Positions 58,004-64,000 of a stretch of 64,000 nucleotides of DNA are shown in pieces (the first letter of the stretch is position 1; each line of letters starts with the position of its first letter). A program made the position numbers and the translations under genes. Below the pieces are notes generated by a model. It did no database searches. It had not been told where the DNA came from and was given only the letters and a program-made list of their open reading frames with translations. The stretch covers positions 13,496,131-13,560,130 of the forward strand of contig CM040742.1 of NCBI GenBank assembly GCA_022829145.1, read 5' to 3'. Source of the stretch: Albula goreensis. Taxonomy: Eukaryota; Chordata; Actinopteri; Albuliformes; Albulidae.

Positions 58004-61000
58004 GTATGTCAATTGAGAACATTATCAGTTTACCTTTTACGCTTAGCTGATATGTAGGACGAAACCCAGCAAAGGATGGGCCACTAGCGATTCCAGCTAG
58101 CTGGCCAATGTTCCTTGGATACATGTTGAACAATCTGAATAACGCTTGAACTGCTGGCTTGATAGCCATCGTCAAGAAATTACAGTATGCTTATTGACCT
58201 CTGACAGTTATCATTGTCTGGCTGGTGAAACAAATATGTCGTGTTATACCGGCTGTAACATGATCTACAATATCAAAAAAATGTAATGCTTGACAGAACT
58301 AGAACGTTACGTCAGTTGAGGCAGGCTAGTTAGCGATCTCTACGACAGTTCTTTAATGTTAGCTATACTAACCCACTGTTTGTGTCTCACATGATTCACT
58401 GATGTCTTTTTGTCTTTGCTTGTCAGATAGCTAGGTAAGACACTAGCTTCTGCCGTTTGTGTAGCTCCTTTGAAGCATGTTTATCTGAATGCGAATATAG
58501 ACAACTTTAGCTTGCGAGCATTTCCGCAATTATTTTTGACATTTGACACGTTAACAGTCAGTTGGCTAACAGTTCGCTAGCATGTCATGTAGTTTCTAAT
58601 TAGCCATTGTCGTTAATCATTCGCCAACTGCGTTGCTTTTATTTTATAGTCAAATTGACAACGAAGAGGTATATTTCAGGTGTACAATAACGATATTTCT
58701 GGCCCATGTGCAGTAGTCGATAAATGCGGGAAGGGGGACCAGAGCTGTTCCAAATAGTAGGTTGAAGTCCTAGGTGTGATTGGAGGGGTAAAACATAAAG
58801 ATAATTTTTTGTTGTACAAACATTCCTAACGCTGATATCATAAGACCGTTCAAGATGACGTGTGAAAGGATGATAACCGTATGATTAGTGTACATAAGTT
58901 TAGAAGCTACAAAGTTTTTGTTATTAAATATTAATTACTAAAAACATTTGAAACGTGTGCAGCTCACATTTCTGCCAGAACACATTTATATTATTTTAAT
59001 CTTGTTAGGATTAGCAAGAACCACATTAGGGTACACTGACGTGTTTGTTTTACTTGGCAAGCCGTTATGATGCACATTATGCATAAAAGGATCACATGGT
59101 ATTTTTAGAGCAATACAGTGTAAGGGTGGAGTAAAGCGAGTGTAAATAAATGGGCTACTGGACCATATAATTAGTTGGATTTATCTCAGTTGCAGTTTTT
59201 ATATTAAAGATTTTGTGGGATGATAGTGCTCTTTTAGTAATCCATTCAGAGTGTCAATCAACATGCTCAGCGTTCCAGTGGGATTGCTACATCTTTTCTT
59301 TATTCACGAAGAGAGGGTCCCATCTGTTGTCAGTGCGTTCATGCAACCAGTGTAATCTGTTAAGCTGAGGCATAAAAATACACTGAATTGACATTTGAGA
59401 ACATATATAAGCAATAGGAACAATTTATACACTGTTCCCCCCTTTCCCTTGTTTTACTCCTATTTTTCTTATTTCAGACTGCCCCATTTGTATTTTATGT
59501 TTGTATGTTTGTGCTTGTCACAGTAGCCCCCTCTGTCAGTTCTGGAAAATGCTGACAAGCTGGTGTGCTCCTCACCAATTATGCGTTTCTGCACTCTACA
59601 GTCTATTGGTTAGCCTTGCAGAAACTGAGTAGGTGTGCTGGGAGACTGTGGGAGACTGATTAACCTGTGGGAGTGACAGCTGCGTGATGAGACACAAATG
59701 TCCTGTTGACTGAAATTCCTCCCTCCCCTGGGTGACATTACAGTCAGTTATGGGCTGTTCTCCAGGGCTGCTGGTCATTGTTAATGTGGGGGTTAATGGC
59801 AGACTGTGGGGTGGGTCCAGATGGTGGAAAAGTGGCTCAACAGCCCTCACCACTTTCCAAATATGGACTTCCTGCCCAAACTATATACTGTTGCTTCCGT
59901 TTAACACATATTTCTTTGAGTCAAATCGGGAAGTAAGTTAAGCAGGACTTGGCCATTAAAATAAACTACTTCATGTTTGTTAACAGCTGTCTCAAATCAA
60001 ATCCCAGGGATCAAGTCACAGCACCCTGTTGTAGCTGCGCATCCAACTGTGGTTTATCCTTTACAAATATCATACATGTGATGTGTGGTTGATAATCCCT
60101 GCCTCTGTTGAACATGCACAGTTGTGGCAGCTGTGTTTCAGTGATGACTTTGTAGGTGTGGTGTAAGTTACCTCTGCCTGAGCTCAGGCCAATCCCTGTT
60201 CTGAATGAACGGAACATTTGTCGTCCATCGGCCAGCTGCTCCCTCTCCTCCATCAGTCCTGCCGTTCTCAGACACAAAACTTCACAGCTATTCTATAGTT
60301 GGTCCATTACAGACCTGTGATGACCTTATGTATGCCTTGCTGTTAAATGTGAAAACATTACAAGCTTGGTTTTTGCTGATCATGTTGAATGGCACCCTTT
60401 TGAGATTTCTTGACTGACTGACTTCTGTTGAATTAGTAATGGATGCTTCATTGTTTCTGTAAAAGGATCATGTATGCACCAATGAGATGTCTTATGTAAG
60501 ACTGTGAGACAGATACCTTCAACCTGGATTAAGGGCCCGTTACTTCTCCCTTTTTTTCCTCCATGCTCAGTGCATTAAAATTTGTTACAAAATAACTGAG
60601 TGCTTTGTGGGTCAGTAGAGACCATTCATTTGTTTTTGTTGGCATAAATCCTCAGGAATGAATGGCTGTATTTATTTTGTGGGCCTCTTGCTCTTGCTCG
60701 TAATAACTCAGTGCTTTCTATGCCACCACGCTCCATAGCTAAGCTGATGTGGAATGGAGCCGTAGGGGAACGGACTGGTGTCCACTTTGGTTGAATCACG
60801 CCATTGACCGAAAGGCCTGGCCCAAGGACGCTCATGAATTAGAGCTAGTAACCTCTTTCTGATGCACCTCAATGGCTTTCTGTACAGTCTTGAAAAAACA
60901 TGTAGACTCCCGCATAGTTAAAGAGTAACACATTTCCCATATTAGTCTAGCTGTAGAGGCAGAAATTGCAACTATGAGGCTGAAGGTTATCATAAGGAGT

Positions 61001-64000
61001 TGGAGAATTTAAAGGCTTTCATTTCAGTGTAAGTTGCATGTTAACTGTCTGTTATTTATATGGATGCTTACTGGCATTTTGAGATTGGCTGAGTTTCATA
61101 GTGAACCCCAGAGATGGGTATTCAAGTCCATGTCCCAGATATGACTTATATGTGTGTGCCTGAGGGCGGCAGTTTGTTAGTCAGTTCCAGCCATTCCTCT
61201 GACTTTATCCATTTAAATATTAACAAGAATGGAGGCACCCTCAATGAAGGGGCTGACTACTGGATTTAACAAAATAAGAGATTCAGCCCACACATTTACT
61301 GATGGTCAAACAACTGTGTTAACTTCAAAATTACTAACGTAATTACTAACGTACTAACGGGCTAGCATTTTAGCACCTTTCCTGAGTCAGGGCATCCCTC
61401 TCTCAAGCTCCATTATTCTTTTAAATGTCCTTCAGATCAGACTCCTTAACACCCAGATTTACATGATTAAGTCTCACAATAACACTTACATACATGTAGT
61501 TGTCAGTATTCCAAATTACATGCATGTGTGTGTTTTTAAAATATTTGTAATTGTGGGAGAAGTACTACAAAATGATGTCCCAATATGTGGACTTCTTATG
61601 GAATTAAAAAGAGACATAGATATTTGTTTGACTATGGTTACATTATTTTTAAAAAGAAAAAAATTTTGGTGACGTAATTGAAAAGGTACATTTGTCAGAA
61701 GATTTGTGTACATTCTGTGCATTTGTATATTGTGCTATTACTATAGTATTACATATGATTGTAATATTAATTTATGCAAAATATTTGTTTTTCTTTTCTA
61801 AAACAATATTTTGCAGGAGGCACAGGTAATGCTTCTAAATCTGACAGCATATTGAAGTCAGCAGATACAGGAATCCCTCAACCTGATACCCCTCAGCAGC
61901 CAAACAGCCCAACAAAAGAGGACAAAAATCTCACAAATCCACCAGTCAAAGTGGGTAACTCTGCAAGTAAAACTGATCTCAGCATCCCTGCCACTCCCAC
62001 TGCTTCTGCTGGTCCTGCTGGTCCTGCTGGTCCTGTTGGTCCTGCTGGTCCTGCTGGTCCTGCTGGTCCCGCTGGTCCCGCTGGTCCTGCTGTTCCTGCT
62101 GTTCCCACTGCTTCTGCTGGTCCTGCTGGTCCCGCTGGTCCCGCTGGTCCCGCTGGTCCCGCTGGTCCCGCTGGTCCTGCTGTTCCTGCTGTTCCCACTG
62201 CTTCTGCTGGTCCTGCTGGTCCTGTTGGTCCTGCTGGTCCCGCTGGTCCCGCTGGTCCCGCTGGTCCCGCTGGTCCCGCTGGTCCCGCTGGTCCCGCTGG
62301 TCCCGCTGGTCCCGCTGGTCCCGCTGGTCCCGCTGGTCCCGCTGGTCCTGCTGTTCCTGCTGTTCCCACTGCTTCTGCTGGTCCTGCTGGTCCTGTTGGT
62401 CCTGCTGGTCCTGCTGGTCCTGTTGGTCCTGCTGGTCCTGCTGGTCCTGTTGGTCCTGCTGGTCCTGTTGGTCCTGCTGGTCCTGTTGGTCCTGCTGGTC
62501 CCGCTGGTCCTGCTGGTCCTGTTGGTCCTGCTGGTCCTGCTGGTCCCGCTGGTCCCGCTGGTCCTGCTGTTCCTGCTGTTCCCACTGCTTCTGCTGGTCC
62601 CGCCGTTCCCGCTGCTTCTGATGATGCTGCTGCCAATCCTGCTCCTCCTGCTGATCCTAATGCTCAAGCCAGTATAGCTGCCACATCCACAACTACTACG
62701 ACCACTACCACAGAAGCTCCTCCTGCCAAAGACCTCCCACCAGCCAAGGCCAAAGACCCCTCAGTGCCCCCCCCAGGCCCACCTGCCAAGGCCACCCCCA
62801 AAGACAGCCCTCAGTCGTATGAAGACTCCTCCCCCACGGCCCCCGTGGTGGGCCTGGAGCCCGTGGCATATGACGACGACGATGATGATGATGATGACGA
62901 TGACGATGAAGGCGACTATGAGAGCCAGCGGGGGGATATAGGGAATGGCCTCCTGGATGAGGACATGCGCCTGGGCCAGCCTCTGGATGTCAGTGAGTTG
63001 TCCATGGAAGACACGGACAAAGACCAGGCGGAAAACGGCGGAAACGTGGCTGTGCACATGAAGGACACAACTATCTACACGGCCCAGGACGAGGACTCGC
63101 ACTTCTTCTTCCACCTGGTTGTCATTGCCTTCCTGGTGGCCATTGTGTACATCACCTACCACAACAAGAGAAAGGTGAGCCCGCTCTCATTTAGTATATC
63201 TCCTGTGCTATGAAAATGCAATCTATGTTGATAACAACAACAACAACAGCGTCAGTTTTCTATTGCCGTTTTGTCATTCCAGCCTATTAACCTTACATAA
63301 TGTGTTTCTGTATAAGCACATGATGCCCAATGGAAATCCACAAGGACTGGGGAGGTACAATAAGAAAGCTGTACACATACATTCTAGTGCTTTCAGCTGT
63401 CTCTCATAATACTGATCAAATTTTAAATTATATTCATATTCGATATTTACATATTAACGTGTGAAAGCACTGTTCAGAATGAGCAGGTTCATTGCATATT
63501 TTTTTCCATCATAGTGGGAAATTCACCCATAGGGAACAGCTGGACGGCATGGCTGTTGGTAGCGGGGTTCATTAGTCGCTCAAGCTGAATGACAGAAGCA
63601 GAAACGTTGGTGCAGGGTTTTACAGCATGTAGCATTTGTGCATGAAACAAGAGTAAAGAGGAGGGACAAAAATCCTTTACCAACAATGGTTAATGCAAAA
63701 CTAAAAATGTTTTGTTGAAAAATAGTATATTGGAGATAATAATATCTCTTCTCATACGTTCAGGAGTACTAGACTCCTGTGCTGGCATGTTTTCTGTCAT
63801 GATGGTGTAGCTGCAAGGGCTGGTTGTGCTTACCACATGTACAAATGACAGGACAGGCTAGCAAGTTTGTGTTTTATTGACCTGCTCCTGTGCTGTCCTC
63901 CTTGCAGATATTCCTCCTGGCCCAAAGTAGGCGCTGGCGAGATGGCCTCTGCTCCCGAAGTGTAGAGTACCACCGACTGGACCAGAATGTTAATGATGCC
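57883..64000 (+). CDS. kct2: kct2 / C5orf15-like transmembrane protein with collagen-like repeat (3' end off window)
   Basis: Homologue of human C5orf15 (keratinocyte-associated transmembrane protein 2), a type I membrane protein of the secretory pathway with unclear function. Exons: 57883-58003, 61817-63174, 63908 to beyond the edge; at least 524 residues. Signal peptide at residues about 10-33 ([18 protein letters not shown]). N-glycosylation sequons at 38, 45 and 78. Collagen-like GPA/GPV repeat at about 106-305, then a Pro/Thr-rich mucin-like part with eight Thr in a row. Twelve Asp at 393-404. Membrane span about 470-488 ([19 protein letters not shown]). Cytosolic tail [20 protein letters not shown] with YHRL (514-517), a YxxPhi sorting motif. 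The membrane span and tail identify the family, and position beside vdac1 agrees. Human KCT2 is about 265 residues, so the excess is mainly the repeat. Confidence 0.9.
58004..61816 (+). other. kct2: kct2 intron 1
   Basis: 3.8 kb non-coding. The first 600 bp has many gctag/ctagc words, as often seen near fish promoters. A small repeat of 'ttactaacgta' lies at 61332-61357. No embedded gene supported. Confidence 0.75.
61817..63174 (+). CDS. kct2: kct2 exon 2 (lumenal domain, repeat, acidic run, membrane span)
   Basis: 1358 nt between ttttgcag|GAGGC and AAAG|GTGAGC. The first codon is completed with exon 1 (G|GA, Gly41). It carries almost the whole lumenal domain and ends in the juxtamembrane HNKRK. 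Reading past the donor would give a short unrelated tail and a stop 36 nt later. Confidence 0.93.
62011..62604 (+). repeat. kct2: In-frame 9-bp coding minisatellite (Gly-Pro-Ala)
   Basis: Tandem GGT-CC(T/C)-G(C/T)T units arranged in four blocks of roughly 9, 7, 18 and 20 triplets. Each block is closed by a VPAVPTASA spacer. One stretch (about 62227-62345) is almost purely the GGTCCCGCT variant, which points to recent local expansion. Confidence 0.97.
62872..62907 (+). repeat. kct2: Poly-Asp codon run in kct2
   Basis: Twelve GAC/GAT codons in a row, followed by EGDYE. The GAT stretch is partly a pure trinucleotide repeat. Confidence 0.95.
63175..63907 (+). other. kct2: kct2 intron 2
   Basis: 733 bp between clean donor and acceptor. 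Starts with a short (AAC)n run (63233-63248). Nothing else seen. Confidence 0.85.
63908..64000 (+). CDS. kct2: kct2 exon 3, partial (cytosolic tail)
   Basis: Starts after tccttgcag|ATATTC, in phase 0. 31 codons are visible: [20 protein letters not shown] then [11 protein letters not shown]. This is the conserved KCT2 tail. No stop is reached before the window ends. Confidence 0.93.
   Translation, partial: MFLLAQSRRWRDGLCSRSVEYHRLDQNVNDA

Noticed and set aside
61858..62677. Long open frames on the minus strand and in the second plus frame across the kct2 repeat
   Set aside because: They arise from the 9-bp repeat, which lacks stops in several frames. The conserved signal peptide, membrane span and tail fix the real frame.

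Overview
This is a stretch of vertebrate nuclear genome, most likely from a ray-finned (teleost) fish. It has large spliced genes with GT-AG introns, long AT-rich intergenic DNA, (CA)n microsatellites, tRNA-like SINE fragments of a type common in fish, and a small non-autonomous DNA transposon. Gene order also fits: tcf7, vdac1 and kct2 (human C5orf15) lie together here, as TCF7, VDAC1 and C5orf15 do on human 5q31.1. The species cannot be named from the sequence.

Layout. (1) 1-13391, minus strand: the 5' end of tcf7. Three coding exons are resolved (13391-13197, 13072-13003, 12085-11979). They encode the beta-catenin-binding N-terminus and the start of the central region. The HMG box and C-terminus are not in the window; about 12 kb at the left edge is the next intron, with a 41-bp minisatellite, G-quadruplex-prone tracts and a triple AGGTCA motif. 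(2) 13.4-45.4 kb: a gene-poor intergenic region between divergent tcf7 and vdac1, with microsatellites, SINE fragments, perfect hairpins and several enhancer-like stretches. (3) 45.4-55.9 kb, plus strand: vdac1, complete, eight coding exons giving exactly 283 residues, preceded by a probable untranslated first exon. Intron 4 carries a hAT-type MITE with an 8-bp target duplication. (4) 57883 to the right edge, plus strand: kct2, a single-pass secretory-pathway membrane protein. Its lumenal domain has been enlarged by a collagen-like Gly-Pro-Ala repeat of about 200 residues. The last exon runs off the window.

The three genes do not form a pathway. tcf7 is a nuclear effector of Wnt signalling, vdac1 is the mitochondrial outer-membrane anion channel, and kct2 is a poorly characterised Golgi/plasma-membrane protein. 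Their proximity is conserved synteny. The most unusual features are the kct2 collagen-like expansion, which reads as collagen-like repeat on both DNA strands, the recent-looking hAT MITE, perfect 14-16 bp-arm hairpins in the intergenic region, and CTCF-like motifs around vdac1. No new multi-gene system was found.
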